From Hermatobates lingyangjiaoensis (taxonomy: Eukaryota; Arthropoda; Insecta; Hemiptera; Hermatobatidae): DNA of 64,000 nucleotides. Positions 1 through 13,302 of this stretch are shown in pieces. Each line of letters starts with the position of its first letter. Position 1 is the stretch's first letter. The notes under the pieces are model-generated. The model made no database searches and had not been told where the DNA came from. It saw only the letters and a program-made list of their open reading frames with translations. The position numbers were made by a program, and so were the translations under genes. Location of the stretch: positions 868,001-932,000 of the forward strand of contig JAPFBL010000231.1 in NCBI GenBank assembly GCA_026182355.1. Direction: 5' to 3'.

Positions 1-3
1 AAT

Positions 4-30
4 TATATATATATATATATATATATATAT
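4..30. repeat. (AT)n microsatellite
   Basis: Uninterrupted AT dinucleotide run at the left edge; it may extend beyond the window. Confidence 0.95.
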
Positions 31-40
31 CACAATAACC

Positions 41-207
41 ACGTGTCATAACAATCAACGTTCAAACCACAATAAGAAATGAGAAAAAAAAGACTAAGGT
101 CTTTCAACCGTAACAAGCAGTTGAGATTTGACTCTGACGAAGGTTTGGTTGAAAGATCTTAGTCTTTTTTCTCATTTCTTATTGCAGCTTGAACGTTGAT
201 TTATATA
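41..207. repeat. Palindromic unit, family A, copy 1
   Basis: Two arms of about 57 bp (about 51-108 and 148-205) are near-perfect reverse complements, sharing ACCACAATAAGAAATGA and GACTAAG. The right arm carries CTGACGA at 134-140 and GAAA at 151-154. The hairpin between them is shortened compared with the copy at 19908-20099. The left edge shares CACGTG and ATAACAATCAA with the copies at 9345 and 19922, so this is a dispersed family and not a chance hairpin. Confidence 0.8.
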
Positions 208-1022
208 TAAGCAATTACATAAATCAATTCACAGAGAGGAACACATGAAATAGATCACAAAACCTCATTATTACATTTCACTCCGAAGATAGTAGAGGAC
301 TGAAGTTTCATACTATGAGGCAGTTCATCAGTGTTGACAACTTAGAGAGGGTGGGATCAGAAGACAAACAATAAAGAAAGTAAATCAAGAAAAAAATAAA
401 AAGGTAAATATTTTTAAAGTAAATAAACAAAGCAAAAAAACAAATAAAATTTTTTAACATTATTTATATATATTTAATCCTTTATTAATGTTTAATATTT
501 ACTTTATTTTGATTTGTTTTTCTTAATTCATTCTTATCTCCTCTTCCTCCGTCAGCTGACAACACTGATTGAGTGGCTCTTGTATCAGACTTCAGTCCTC
601 GATAGCCATCAGAGCAGCTCACAAACATCTACCTGATGACGATGCATTTGAAATGAAGTAGTGTTTTTGTGATCTTTGTATGTGTTTTCTTTTTTGAAAA
701 CACATCAAATCAAATAGAAATGAATTGATAGGACAAGCACCGAAATAAAATCAACACATAAAATCAATAACAAAACTCACTTCGATAGGTTTACATCCGT
801 CAACGAGAAGAAGTAGTGATCTGCTGTGTGAAAAATATATAATCAGTAGATTATTCTTTCTGTTATAGGCACTCGAACAAACAATTTTTCTATTTATGAC
901 GATGGATGTCGATATTTTGAAGAGAATTAGTTGGTGCCTTCTGGGTTCATAACCCAATGTCATCATGTATATATAAATATATATATACCATGATAAACGA
1001 AAAACGGTCCGGCAGAACAGAT
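208..1022. other. AT-rich flank, no gene seen
   Basis: Homopolymer-rich sequence with no convincing coding potential. The open frame that crosses into the next repeat is low-complexity. Confidence 0.6.
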
Positions 1023-1287
1023 AACACTTGAAATAAACAGTGACACATAGACTGAAACATAACAAAAGGCTCACTTTTCAATATTACGACCGTAATGGCG
1101 GCCGTCCTCAGGAGAAGAAGTGAATTGACGGAGGGACGACAGTCAGCTCCGTTCCGACTCGTGTTGACTTTCGTCCCTCCGTCAATTCACTTCTTCTCCT
1201 GAGGACGGCCGCCAATACGGTCGAAATATTAAAAAGTGAGTCTTTTGTTATGTTTCAGTCTATGTGCCACTGTTTATTTCAAGTGTA
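1023..1287. repeat. Palindromic unit with 117-bp arms and hammerhead-like motif
   Basis: The left arm (about 1023-1138) and right arm (about 1171-1287) are near-perfect reverse complements around a spacer of about 35 bp. The right arm carries CTGAGGA (1199-1205), a strong GGCCG/CGGTC hairpin and GAAA (1223-1226). The left arm carries the same motif on the minus strand, but its GAAA is changed to GTAA (1084-1087). Most of the arm lies outside the motif, so the symmetry is not explained by the motif alone. Confidence 0.9.
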
Positions 1288-3638
1288 AATATATATATAT
1301 GCAGCAGGATTTAACAATAGTCATGTAATAGAAATAGGAAGATATTCTAAACTGGCAATAATATGTTTTCACTCATTCTGTGCCATTGAGTCACAGTATT
1401 ATAAATCTTGCGATATTTCTATTGCGTACAGGTTGAAACATGTTAATTCTGTCATAACATTTGCTAAAGTGGTTTAAATCTATGAATATGTAAAATGTAT
1501 ATAATGGACAACAACAAAGTACAATCCAGCCTTATGATTGATTATCTTCATGCTGAATTAATAGGGCTATACAAAGCAACCTCAGAATGTTAACAGAAGC
1601 AGAAATTAGAAAATTAATATGTTGCAACATCCTCACGTAAGCAGAAAGGATTGGGCAAAACTATACTTTTGTGGAGTACATTTTTTTTATTTTCATCCTT
1701 CCATGAAATATAATATTGTTAAAACGATATATTAAATTTAATTTACTGTATAATTTCTGATTGTGTAATAACATATACTGGTGTTTGTATAGCTCGCTTT
1801 CTATAAACAAAAATATAACAAAGCATTGATTTATGTTATAGTTACTTTCTTGTTGACCAACACTATTCCCTATGCAGAATATTGTCCAATATTTTTGTTT
1901 ACGTTTCTGAGAAATGTAATTTTATAAATATATATATCAATAATTGAAATATTTATTGACCGTTTGATAGAATAGTGCTAAAATAAATCAACACTCAGTC
2001 AGACTGACCAAGTTCTGATTTATTTTTGTACGATATGTATTATGGAAACCATTAAGAAAAAAATAGCAATTGTTTAGAGCAGATTTTTATAGATTTAATT
2101 TAATTGTTCCCTATTGAAATATCTGAATAGAAACTATGTGAAGTGGCACACAAAAACCGAAAATGCTTTTAAATATATATTATTATATATATAATAATAC
2201 TAAAATTATATAAATCTTTAATTGCATAAAATTTAGATATGTCTTATATTAGATTGGGTAGGACATGTTACGTTTGTTGGACAATATTGTCATTGATCTC
2301 AAAGTCCAAAATGACTTCGCATCTCATAAACTCTCTTCCTTTAATGATTATAACAGCAATATAGTACACTTACTAAACAGATTTTATAATTATTATATGA
2401 CAGTTAAAAATATTATCAGCTTTAAACATAGATTTTTGTAATTAATTTATAATAATTATAACATTTTCATTTACGAACACACATATATATTCAACTACAA
2501 CGAACAACAACAAAAATGTTTTTCAAACTCTTATGACGATGCCTTGACACTAAATTTATATTATTTATTTTTCTTTTTATAACATCATTCAAATACTTTT
2601 TAAATAAAATAAACGTTTATCATTTCATAACATGACTTGACAATCTAACTCAAAACTCATCTATATTTTCTTTATATGTCGTTTTATTTTTAACGAGTGT
2701 TATATTTCATTTATGCCATGTACTTATGACATTATTAATAATTAAGCATTAATAATTTTTTTTTCAATAAAATTGCTTTTAAATGGCGTCATGTTATGAT
2801 AAATAAACAAATCTAAGAGAAAATAAACTTGAAAGGTAAGCCTTCTGTTTCTTGTTACATGTAGTGTACTCAAGAGAATGACGTTCACGTGATTCCAAAA
2901 AGCCCTGATTTCCAATGGTTACACATTTTAATGTTAATGGACGACAATTGACAATAACAACAAATGTATATCTTATGCCTATAACAACAATCTCAACATT
3001 TATTATTCATAAATATATATTAATAATATACGTTTAAGCTCTTTAAAGTAGAACCCACTTGAGCGACTGCTAATCTACTCCAACTGAGAAATAATACCAT
3101 CGGTTTTCCATAACATTATGTCAGTGTGTTTTATTAAAAAACAAAATATACTTACATCAATAATGCAATACTCATTATAATTATTTATCGCTAGTAGTTA
3201 GAAGAAATGATTATTAAACCATTATCATTATATTGCTTCTACTTCAACTTTTTTGATGGCATTAAGGGTAATGTGTAGCATTCAACCAGTTCTTGAACTT
3301 GTTCGTCTACTACTGTGATATATGTGTACATCGGTGTTTCAACAATAAATCACTGAAGTTTTCCTTAACTCATTTATATGTTCCAGTACCAAAGTCATTG
3401 GGACTTAGGGCAATAAAACACTACTTTTCAAGGAATGGGGAGAGGTATTATACACTATTATCATATATATTGATTAAACTCAAGATACATGAAGCCAGCT
3501 AGAAAAGTAATAGGAAAAAATAATTCAAACATATCCTAAATATAGCTTATTTTTTTGACATGATGCTTTCAAACTGTACTTAATATGATAAATTAGAAAT
3601 TGATAGCATATTCAAATGATATATATTTTATGTTAAGA
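1288..3638. other. AT-rich non-coding stretch
   Basis: No exon, RNA gene or mobile element recognised. Contains short AT palindromes (near 2170-2200). The 69-codon frame near 3293 has no recognisable feature. Confidence 0.6.
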
Positions 3639-3805
3639 GATATTATTATTATGCGTCATACCTTGTCTATCGCTGGTGAAGTCGCCCGACCGGTTTTGCA
3701 ATGGCTGCATCATCAATTGGACTCCCATTGATGATGCAGCCATTGCGAAACCGGTCGGGCGACTTCATCATCGATAGACGAGGTATGACGGTTGATAATA
3801 ATATC
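3639..3805. repeat. Palindromic unit with 79-bp arms
   Basis: Arms at 3639-3717 and 3727-3805 around a 9-bp loop, with a few mismatches. The core GAAGTCGCCCGACCGGTTT is much richer in GC than its surroundings. It is similar in size to the other palindromic units but lacks a clear CTGANGA/GAAA pair. Confidence 0.9.
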
Positions 3806-5400
3806 TTATTTATTAACCTCTGTGACACTAACAATATGCATGTATTTTATGTTATGTTTAATATTTTTCTGATATTATTATAATTATTTTACTTGGAATT
3901 TACATTTATAAATAAGTTATAAATATTTATATTTATATAAATATTATTTATTATATATATAATATTAAATATATGGTATTATATATTATATTATATTTAT
4001 ATATATAAATATATTTTCTGGGGATTATTTTGCATTCAACTAGCATACCATTGTAGTTCCGTAGGGTGGAATTTCATGTGAATTGGAATTTTATAGAAAT
4101 ATGTTATCAAATGTAATTAAGGTAGCTTATGAATTAAAAAAAAAAGAATGTCATTCATGGCAATAAAAATATGTAGAACGGTATCATACGTTACAAGGGG
4201 ATAAATAAAGTATGAATTTAGGAAAAATAAATTATTACCAGTTATTATTAGTTAAATTAGTGCTCTTAATTTCACAAATGGAATGAAGTTCATGTGAGTA
4301 AAATATAATATTCTAATATTATAGAATATTATATTATTCATAATTATACATGAATAAGTATTATTCATATGTAATAATAAATAAAAATAAATGAACATAA
4401 AACTGCTAGGTAAGAATCTGATAAATCACTGGCAGGTAAATGTCAAAATGCAAAAAAATGAATTAAGTTTTAATTGAGGTCATTTTTTTCTCGTTGACTA
4501 TTCATTTGTTTGAACACTTAATATAATATCAATGTAATATGCTTTCAACTGTTGGTAAGTTTTGTAAGACATACCTCCAAATGCTTAATTAGAAACATTA
4601 CTCATTTGAGCTGTGCCCATATGGAGGAAAAACTAGAAATGCATGTTTTGAACACTTGCCAACAATGAGTTGAAAAGTTCACATTGTGAAAAGTAAGTTA
4701 TCTTAAACAAAAAAAAAGTATTTGATTGAAGAAGTTCGATGAACAAATAATCCTAATCGATCAGCTGCCGAAACTGAGTTACTGGTACATTTCTAGTTTT
4801 CTTTGGATTCAAACACTTTACAACTGGAGTTATTGGAACAGAATAAAAATAAATATTTTTAATTGCTTAGGTGTTTTTTTTTGTGAACATTACGTTCACA
4901 AAATTATTCATTGGAAAGTTAAAAGTGCAGATTAACACACAGTAATTAAAGTAAACAGTAAAAAAGCAAACATTATTCCTCAGTTAACCGACAAGACCAG
5001 TTGAGATGACTGATCATTGATTGATAAGCAGACCATGTTGTCAGAATTAATCGACTACAATTCAATGATGTACTTTGAATGATTTATTTGAAGAATATAA
5101 AAAAAATGCTGAAAAATTCTTCTGGTTCGTCAAATAGGAGAAAGATTAAACGGAAGGAGTTCAGTCAACCAACAAGCCAAGCCAGAAGAACATGACTGAT
5201 GTCATAAACCTCTGAAACTAGCATAGCATATATATTTGCCGCATGAACGTCTCCCGTTCTGTGTCTCATTGGTTCAATTTCACATGGTTGTATAATTTAG
5301 CGATGTACAGTCAGGGAGGGTAGAGGGTACCTCCTCTACCTTCATGAGAGCAAAAGAAATGAAATAACACAAGTATTAATATACATCCTATGGACTATGA
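3806..5400. other. AT-rich non-coding stretch
   Basis: Nothing recognised except AT-rich simple sequence around 3900-4010. Confidence 0.6.
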
Positions 5401-5760
5401 TTTTGGTGTGGATCTTAGTGTATTTTGACAATTTTTAGAGTAAAAATCGCAGAAAATTCTGTATTCCTGCCTCAAGGAAGCATCTTATTCGCTCCTATTT
5501 TCTCATCCTATTCTATTGGCATCTTATCGTATGTTTGTAAATCTTACTTGTGTTAGTGCCTCCGCAACCCCACTCCTCACTCCGGGTCACTGGAATTCAA
5601 CATTCTGTACAAACAATAAGCTAACTCAATTCAACCTGGAACAGAAAGTCAGTCTACTTAATAACGATCTCTATCAGCGTTCAAATCACCTAACCAATAG
5701 AATGCTATATCACTCCATGCAATGAGAGTAATCTACAGTTGTTCACAGAAACCCTGAAAG
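5400..5760 (+). pseudogene. Possible non-LTR retrotransposon reverse transcriptase remnant
   Basis: A frame through 5471-5500 reads LPQGSILFAP, which resembles reverse transcriptase motif B (PQGS, then L and P). It is followed by about 70 codons without a stop that contain STFCTNNKL, loosely like the TFHLNN block after motif C of some LINE proteins. No catalytic YADD box can be seen. The sequence downstream to about 6500 has no recognisable continuation. The assignment is weak and could be chance. Confidence 0.25.
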
Positions 5761-6775
5761 AATAAAAGCCTTATACAGCAGTGGTGAAAAACCTAATCAT
5801 TCCACTCCACTAGACTTTTTCTAGACCAATTTGAAGCAAAAGGTAATGACTGCGTCAATATAATCAACACTGAAAGTAGAAACAACAAGACTAAGCATAT
5901 ATGTTTGTTGAGCTAGTACATGTGGTAAATAACAAAATGATTTACTGATAAACAATGTGCCTCTGCATAGTCAAAGCAAAGAAACCTTATCATAAACAGA
6001 TCTAATGAAAAGATTGCCAGGTCGTAAGAGGAATTGGTGCAGTTTTCTACCTCGTTCTGTCAAATAAGCTGAAAGCCAAGAGAGTTTATCAGCGTGTTAT
6101 GTCTTTTGCCCTTTGCTGAAAAACAATTCAAAAGAAACTTTCAAATGTGTTTTCTGAGAAAAGGCTTGATCAAATTAAAAGCCTATAAACAAAAATAAAG
6201 AACTTTGAACAAACCAAAATAAAACCTTGACTAGCTGCTAAAATAGAAGATAACGTATTTTAAAACTCTCTCAGGCATAGATTATTCAATTGATATCCTA
6301 AGAAACATCACACAGTTGGCTATTAAAAACTCATATGATAAAATTCCTTATCTTTTAATGTTTCATTGGGCACTCTTTATATTAGAAATTTTTTGATTTA
6401 TTACAGGGACGAAAAGTCAGAGTGAGCTGGTAACAGGCTGGATACACCTCGACCAGTGTACTTTCTAATAACATCCCATCTGCAAAGTGAACCACAAAGC
6501 ACTTTCATAAAATACCCCTGTAACTTTGAAGGCAATTATAAACATGAACAGAAAAAGATTCTGGAACCTTCTTCACAACTCTATTTTCACTCTAAATCGT
6601 GATATAAATGATCTCAAAAAACATAAATATACTCGAAAAAATTTATCTGCACCGTGGCAGCTCTTATTCCCACTAAAAAAGTTTTATGTCTTATGTGTTC
6701 ACCATGAAACTCTTTCCCTGCTAAATAATAATGCTACTGGAGTAGGTATTGACATCTTACAAGCATAGGATTGAA

Positions 6776-6912
6776 GACTTAGCATCTCCATGGGACGATG
6801 TGCTCAGATCTTTTCACCTCTCGTGTAAACAATCGAGGGCCACAGTCATGATCGAACGTGGGATCTACCAGGCTAGAGGTGAGAACGCAAGCAGCTGGGC
6901 TACCCTGGTCCT
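6776..6912 (-). repeat. SINE fragment (tRNA-derived), minus strand
   Basis: Reading the minus strand, the tRNA-like head and the following GGCCCTCGATT... block match the SINE copies at 46064 and 17374, with heavy divergence. The 3' part and tail are missing. Confidence 0.65.
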
Positions 6913-9344
6913 TTATACCTTTCATTATATCTGCAATGCTGCACTAGGTATCTCATATTTTTGATGCACTGGAAAGCTTCGAACATTGAGCATAACTACA
7001 TGCATTATGAGTCTAGACTGATACTTTTAATGTTATATATCTGCTCAAATTTCATTAGTAGTTCCAACTTTTCTTTTGGGAGTTAGTCAGTCAGTTGTTA
7101 ACAGTCTCCTTTCTCAAATTAATTAATAATACATTTTTCGAATGATTTCATTTCAATTAATTTATGCCACTTATTAGAAATTCACATATTTTTACAATTT
7201 TCTTAATATTAATATTTCTTCATTTAAATTAAAGTTTTGTAAGTAATTTATAAAAGAAAATATTTTATATAAATGTAATAATACAAATAAGAACAAAACC
7301 AATACAATCTAAAGATAATGTGAACTTTCCACCACCAATTGGAAAATGTTGGGATCAGACTAACTTTCAAGGAATTTGAAGTGAGTCTTTATTTAAAATG
7401 GAGCTGCTACCTACAGTCAGTATTATAAAAATCCAATTCCAGAACCCTCTTGCCCTTGGTATGAAATCCATCCAGGGCGAAGCGGGGACAACAATCACCC
7501 CTCCCCACCACGATCTTTCCAACTGACATAGAGGGAGAAAGATATACCTCCAAGATGTCGAGTATTTCAATAATTAGTCAATATTTTGTAATAAATAGTC
7601 TTCCACTATTTATTACAAATTAATTTCACTTACTTAACAATTTTCACAATTGCATGGTACAGCAGTAGAAGTTGAGTAGTATTTTTGTCAATATACCTCC
7701 GTGTCAAATAAATTAATTTTATTAACTAATTTTTTTAAGATCATAACCAATTAACACAATGATTTTATTTTTTTCACAAATTTAATCAATCTTTGCAAAT
7801 TAAATTTTCAATCCAAATCAAGCAGAACTATCTTCCATACTAACTGTTAAATTAAATAACTATTTTATATCAATAACAATTCAAGCTCATTTAAATTAAC
7901 TCAGCTTATAATGATTTATTTTGCTTGTATGATTATTCTAAAGATATTAATTTGCAATTAAGTAATAAAAAGGATTAAAATTAGAATCAGGTATAAAAAT
8001 GATAATGGCTTATTAATTCATTTCAAGCAAGCGAAATTAGTCTGCAATGTATGACTAAACTTACTGCCTACTGCATTAATTACAGTTTTCGAATTTCAAA
8101 TAAGAGTCGACGTGTTAAGACAAACATTTATAGTACGAATAAAAGATTAACATCTTTATATGATTGTATTGTATTTACTTAAAGTTCTACAGAGACTTGA
8201 AGTATAACAATCTGCTATCATTAACATGTAGTCCAGTTGATGTAACAAAGAAATGTACGTCACCTGAAAAAAAAAAAATGTTTTGAGTACGATTGATGTA
8301 AAGATTACCTGTCTTGGGTCATCCCAAAGAGTGGCATTTCATCACAGAGGCACAACAACGAAAATTACAATATCACTACTGAACTTAAGTAGTCAGACTT
8401 TTGTTAAACACAGTTCAAAACTAAATATAAACTACCAAAGACATCAGCAATTCTGTGCAAGAACTGGGACTTTTCCTGCCTAATCCAGCATGGCTGTAAC
8501 CAGTATGAAACCTTTCCATTATTATCTACCCTTCCAGATCTATATCAATTATCAGTAATTTACAGTCAGTATAGCACACTGATTAAATCTGAGTGAAACG
8601 AACAAAATGTGCAATGAAAGGCAACAAACTGCATTGCCTATGAAGTTTAAAAGTATTATAATGGGAACTCAATGAAAAATATTTAATGTAAATAATATTA
8701 CACGAAAAAAATAACGGTGAATTAGCATCTGAAATTTTCGGTTATTCCATTATTTGATGAGAAATAATTTTAGATCAATAATAACAAGACTAACAATCAT
8801 TTTGAGCGGATATGTTTAAATTAATATACGAGACATAAAGCTTTGAGCACCTTAATTGAAACTGAAAGTAATATGAAATGATGAAAGACGTGATGAGTAA
8901 TAACTAAATAATAACAGTCAACAATCACTAAGTTAACTATATTAAATATTAGCGTGATTATCACATATGGGACAACAAAGCAGAAATACAGCTGCATTCT
9001 AGAAACTGATCAAGTAAGTCATTTATTTAATGGGAGGGAGAGAAGGAATGGAGATAACTTCACCACAGGAACTCAGACAAATAACTGTCAATGATAGCTC
9101 CGTGTCTCTTGATATTCTCTTCTACCTCTCTTATGCCGACCACTATCACCTCACAAGATTTAATGAACGGGAGAGAAAGTTTGTTGAGTTTGTTGAATAT
9201 ATTTTTAGGCAAATATATTGCATTAGACGCGAGTCATTTATCTGTTAACATTGTCGTTCCTGAACCAATTGCCATTTTATTGATCAGCATAAATGCACCG
9301 GTCAAGCCATCTTGTATTATTGTACTGACAAGATTTAACAATAA
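6913..9344. other. AT-rich stretch without recognised genes
   Basis: No exon or mobile element assigned. A slightly GC-richer patch at 7430-7540 has no recognisable coding content. Confidence 0.5.
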
Positions 9345-9812
9345 ACACGTGAAATAACATTCAACTTCTAAACCACAATAAGAAATGAAAAAAAAATCTC
9401 AGTTCTTTCAACCATGACAAGCGGTCTTCGTCAGGGTCAAATATCAACTGAAACCAAATATGTAGAAACATCTGGTAAGGAGAGGCAAGAGAGGTATTTT
9501 AAATGGTGTAAAGTGCAGGAAAGGATATTGGTCCAGGGAGAGATGTTAGGATAAACAAAGGAGTACAGGAAGAAAAAAGTAAAAAAAATCTGCTAGCTTC
9601 GACCCTCTTAGATAAGGCTGCCCTAGTCAAGACTGAGTCAAGCTTAAATAAACCATTACTAATTTTTATAATATTTGATCTATTAAATTTAATTGACCTT
9701 TTATTGACCACACCGATTTTTCATAAGTAATCATTTTAGCTCCGGTCCAATCAATGTGATGTCCAATCTCATTTTTTTTCTGATTTCTTATTGTGGTTTG
9801 GACGTTTATTAT
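9345..9812. repeat. Family A composite with inverted ends
   Basis: The left end (9357-9405) and right end (9757-9812) are inverted copies sharing AACCACAATAAGAAAT, as in the other family A units. The left part carries a hammerhead-like motif on the minus strand: GAAA at 9409-9406 and CTGACGA at 9434-9428, with a hairpin between. The interior of about 315 bp is not palindromic. A piece at 9711-9758 (TTTTTCATA, then GCTCCGGTCC) recurs at 55866-55922. Confidence 0.7.
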
Positions 9813-11793
9813 TGTACTATATTGCTGGTTTGTTACAGAAGCCACCCAAAAAATCATTCCTGCGGCAAAGCTCTAACCACATATACGCTACGAACAAGTA
9901 AAAATTCAGCCAAATGTACAATACACTTAGGTCCTTGGAGTGACATTCTCCTTGTAGGACCATTTCAAGACACATACCTTTTTCATGAACATGTTTCAAT
10001 CCATAGCTGAATTATGGATTAAGTTCAGTTTCCTGTCACAAAATTTAATAGTTGCCAACTAATGAGTCCATGCATGTATTGACGGAATGGTAATTTTGAG
10101 TGGTGAAGTTAAGGGAAGCAGCCAAGTCAGAGCGTTAACTTCTTTTTGGCTGCAGCGGGCTCTTATGCTACAGGACCAAGTTATTATTTTTGAGAATAAT
10201 AATTTACTATGATATCCATTAGAACATTCCACCTCTGAGGGGATAATATTACATTCCTGTGAAAATATTATAAAAGATTTTTTACATTTTAATTTTTCGC
10301 GCAGTCTAATAACAATACATCCTGAAAGGCGATTTCAAAAGTGTTACGAAAATCACAAATCAAGTTTAGGTTGGCTGGATATCAATGTGAGGGAGAGGTG
10401 ACAGTGAGAAAGTTTCATACTGTTACAGCACTGTGAGGTTCAACAAGAAAAGCACAAATCATCAGTTAGAATGAAGGAGATAACCTATATAATTATTTTC
10501 TTTAAGTCAAGAGCGCAGTGTAGACGAAATAACTTACATTGATAGTTTGTTTTTCTGCTTCATTATTCATCTAAAAGAGTTCATAGAAATGAGTAAAATA
10601 ATGAAGAAACTATTAATAGTTCTTCATGTGGAATATTTTCAATTTGTCTGGTGGTAAAATCAAATGAAACATTATAATATCATTTCTTTAATTGTAACAT
10701 AAAATGAAAGAAAAATATAATTTTTATTTTTAGTTTTTTATATTATAAAAAATATAAGTAAACATTTGAGGAATATCTATGAAAGATTAATGATAAATTA
10801 GCAGCAATATTACAAGTGATTATTTCATTCGTTTTATATTTTTTACTGGGCATATCAATTAAAATTATTCTTCAAATATAAATCATTGCATTGAACTATC
10901 ATTATAATTTTGAAAAAAGTTTGCGACTAATTAATTACGCATTTTGACCTGCATATATATTAATGAAATAGTGATAAACAATTCTGGTGTGACACAAACG
11001 TAACTGTAAGTTATAGTGTAGCTGTATTCCCCTTGCGATTATTCAAAAATTAGGAGATTTTGACGACGCGATATAAGATATATAAGTTATTAGAAAACAA
11101 AAAAACGAGAAATAATTGGTACTCATTTTGAATAATGATTCAATTGAATTAATGAATAATAATTGAATAATGATTCCAATATATTCCGTACTTCAATAAT
11201 GCCCGAACACAACACTTTTTTCACCAAGAACCATATATTTCATTACCCATAAGTTGTTTTGTGTATAACATTCTAGAAACTAACATTGACTAATTTGTAT
11301 TATATTACTAATAGTTATAGTATTATTAGTTATAATTTTACCTTGGAACAGTGATTGATCGCAGTTTAGCACATCTTGAAATGGAAAACCAGAAGGCATG
11401 TTTCATTCCCTTGTATTAGGCATTCATAGAACTTGCCCCGATGCAGAATTAAACTCCTGGGAAAGTACCTACACTTGCACAAATACTTCTATAGATATAT
11501 GTATATATATAAAATCTAATGTACTCTATCGTAAGCGTTTCATTTTTTTTTTATATTTTTTTTTCTCCAACACAAAGATAGGACATATAATAGTCGGAAA
11601 CAGGTCTGTATAGAAGTAATTAAGTTGTTTGGTTTATAACGATGATGTATGAAAAATAAGTGCGAAGAGAAAATTGAGTGCTGAAGATATGTTTAATTGG
11701 AATGTTGTTGAGATATTTTTTGAAGAGGGTTTGAGTGGTACCGAATGTCTATTGGTAAAACAGTTTTATGGAGGTTGTGGATGTGTAAGGTTA
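9813..11793. other. 3' flank or 3' UTR of the Ras-family gene
   Basis: AT-rich sequence below the stop codon. The 3' UTR must start at 11793 on the minus strand, but its end cannot be fixed. No other gene seen. Confidence 0.5.
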
Positions 11794-11980
11794 CTAAGAT
11801 ACAATACAGTCCTCTCCTGCTTCCCTCATTTGTTGTTTTGTCTTTCTGCTTGATCTGCGAATTAAGCTTCTGGAACGTGGTTTCGATGAAGATCCTCCTT
11901 CTTCTGGATTTGGGGTTGAAGGAGCTAGATTGGCTGGGCTACCTCCTCTCCTAAGTCCTCCTTTCACGTAAGCGCTGGAT
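11794..11980 (-). CDS. Ras-family small GTPase, C-terminal exon with CaaX box
   Basis: Last coding exon of the gene. A strong acceptor (a T-rich tract then ACAG) precedes 11980. The first base completes the split Arg codon, giving KR|R then SSAYVKGG. The 61 following residues form a Ser/Gly/Pro-rich linker, then a strongly basic stretch (KPRSRSLIRRSSRKTKQQ), and end DCIVS with a TAG stop at 11796-11794. CIVS is a CaaX box; Ser in the last position usually favours farnesylation. The basic stretch would support attachment to the inner plasma membrane. An ATTAAA on the minus strand about 100 bases past the stop (near 11697) is a possible but unproven polyadenylation signal. The three exons together give 195 residues. 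Confidence 0.94.
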
Positions 11981-12249
11981 CTGTAAAAAATCTATGTTAT
12001 AACAAATTATGATAATTTTCTCATTTGGTTTAGTTGTATCATCATTTCATCAGTAGGCAATAGAAAATAATAATGCATTATTTGAACCTTAAAAGGCAAG
12101 ATCAATGTGTTACGTTATGAAACGAGGTTGAAGAAAATCAGAATAGCTTTACTAGGGTTAATGAAAACTTAATGTGCGTAACGTTATCATGTTTAAAATC
12201 ATGTAAAGAGTTATCAAAAATCAGAATTAGGTAGTGTTATGTGTTTAAG

Positions 12250-12445
12250 AACCAGCTTAGCACAGAGGCAACGTGCTCGTCTTTGAACAGGTAGATCCAG
12301 GGTTCAATGCCCACTCTCTCACTCGTTTATTCATTGGGAAGCGATTACTTGTAAAAAATCGAGTAATGATCTTTTACTTGTTAAAGACCTCTACTCTAAA
12401 TACATTTGATGTAGGCAAAATTTAGGACTCCCAATGTAAAACAAA
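12250..12445 (+). repeat. SINE, diverged copy
   Basis: A tRNA-like head with box B-like GGGTTCAATGCC near 12300, then the conserved body ending TTTAGGACTCCCA, as in the other copies. Several deletions; the tail is absent. Confidence 0.75.
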
Positions 12446-12770
12446 CAGGTAATTTGGCTCACGGTTCCAAATAATAAATGGGCCACAATTTCCATCCCTA
12501 GAACAACACTAAAAAAAACTGTGAAACCTTATAGTTTGGGCATTACAAAAAATGTTATGTGTAGACAGCAGTTAAAGTGTGGCACAATTTATGCCATGTT
12601 TTTTAGGAATTGGGTTACGTTAATGTCTTCAGTTATTACTGAAAGACGCTTATTTCATTAATAAATATAACTTATATAGAAATAATAAGTTTGCAAGTAA
12701 TAATTTGAATGTCTAGCCAGTTGATGTACTCTAGGTGAAAAGTGGAGCCTGCTCTGGGACGATAGATTCA

Positions 12771-13302
12771 GTTCATGAATTTTCTTGGGATGACAAATCG
12801 GTAATAAATCTATCTGCCATTCTTCAAGTCCATTACCAGTCCTAGTTATTCCATTTCCATCGTTCATGAATTTTCTTGGGATGACAAATCTGTAATAAAT
12901 CTATGCTTCCAAGTCCATTACCAGTCTAGTTATTCCATTTCCATCGTCATGAATTTTCTTGGATGACAAATCGTAATAAATCTATCTGCTCTTCAATCCA
13001 TTACCAGTCCTAGTTATTCCATTTCCATCGTTCATGAATTTTCTTGGGATGACAAATCTGTAATAAATCTATCTGCCCTTCTTCAAGTCCATTACCAGTC
13101 CTAGTTATTCCATTTCCATCGTTCATGAATTTTCTTGGGATGACAAATCTGTAATAAATCTATCTGCCATTCTTCAAGTCCATTACCAGTCCTAGTTATT
13201 CCATTTCCATCGTTCATGAATTTTCTTGGGATGACAAATCGGTAATAAATATATCTGCCATTCTTCAAGTCCATTACCAGTCCTAGTTATTCCATTTCCA
13301 TA
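12771..13302 (+). repeat. 91-bp minisatellite, about 5.9 copies
   Basis: Units start at 12771, 12862, 12946, 13030, 13121 and 13212. Full units are 91 bp. Units two and three are 84 bp because of several scattered small deletions. The outer units are almost identical. There are no spacers, so this is a tandem repeat and not a CRISPR array. Confidence 0.97.

Noticed and set aside
12771..13302. Possible CRISPR array
   Set aside because: Units are contiguous with no unique spacers, and the sequence is eukaryotic; it is a minisatellite.
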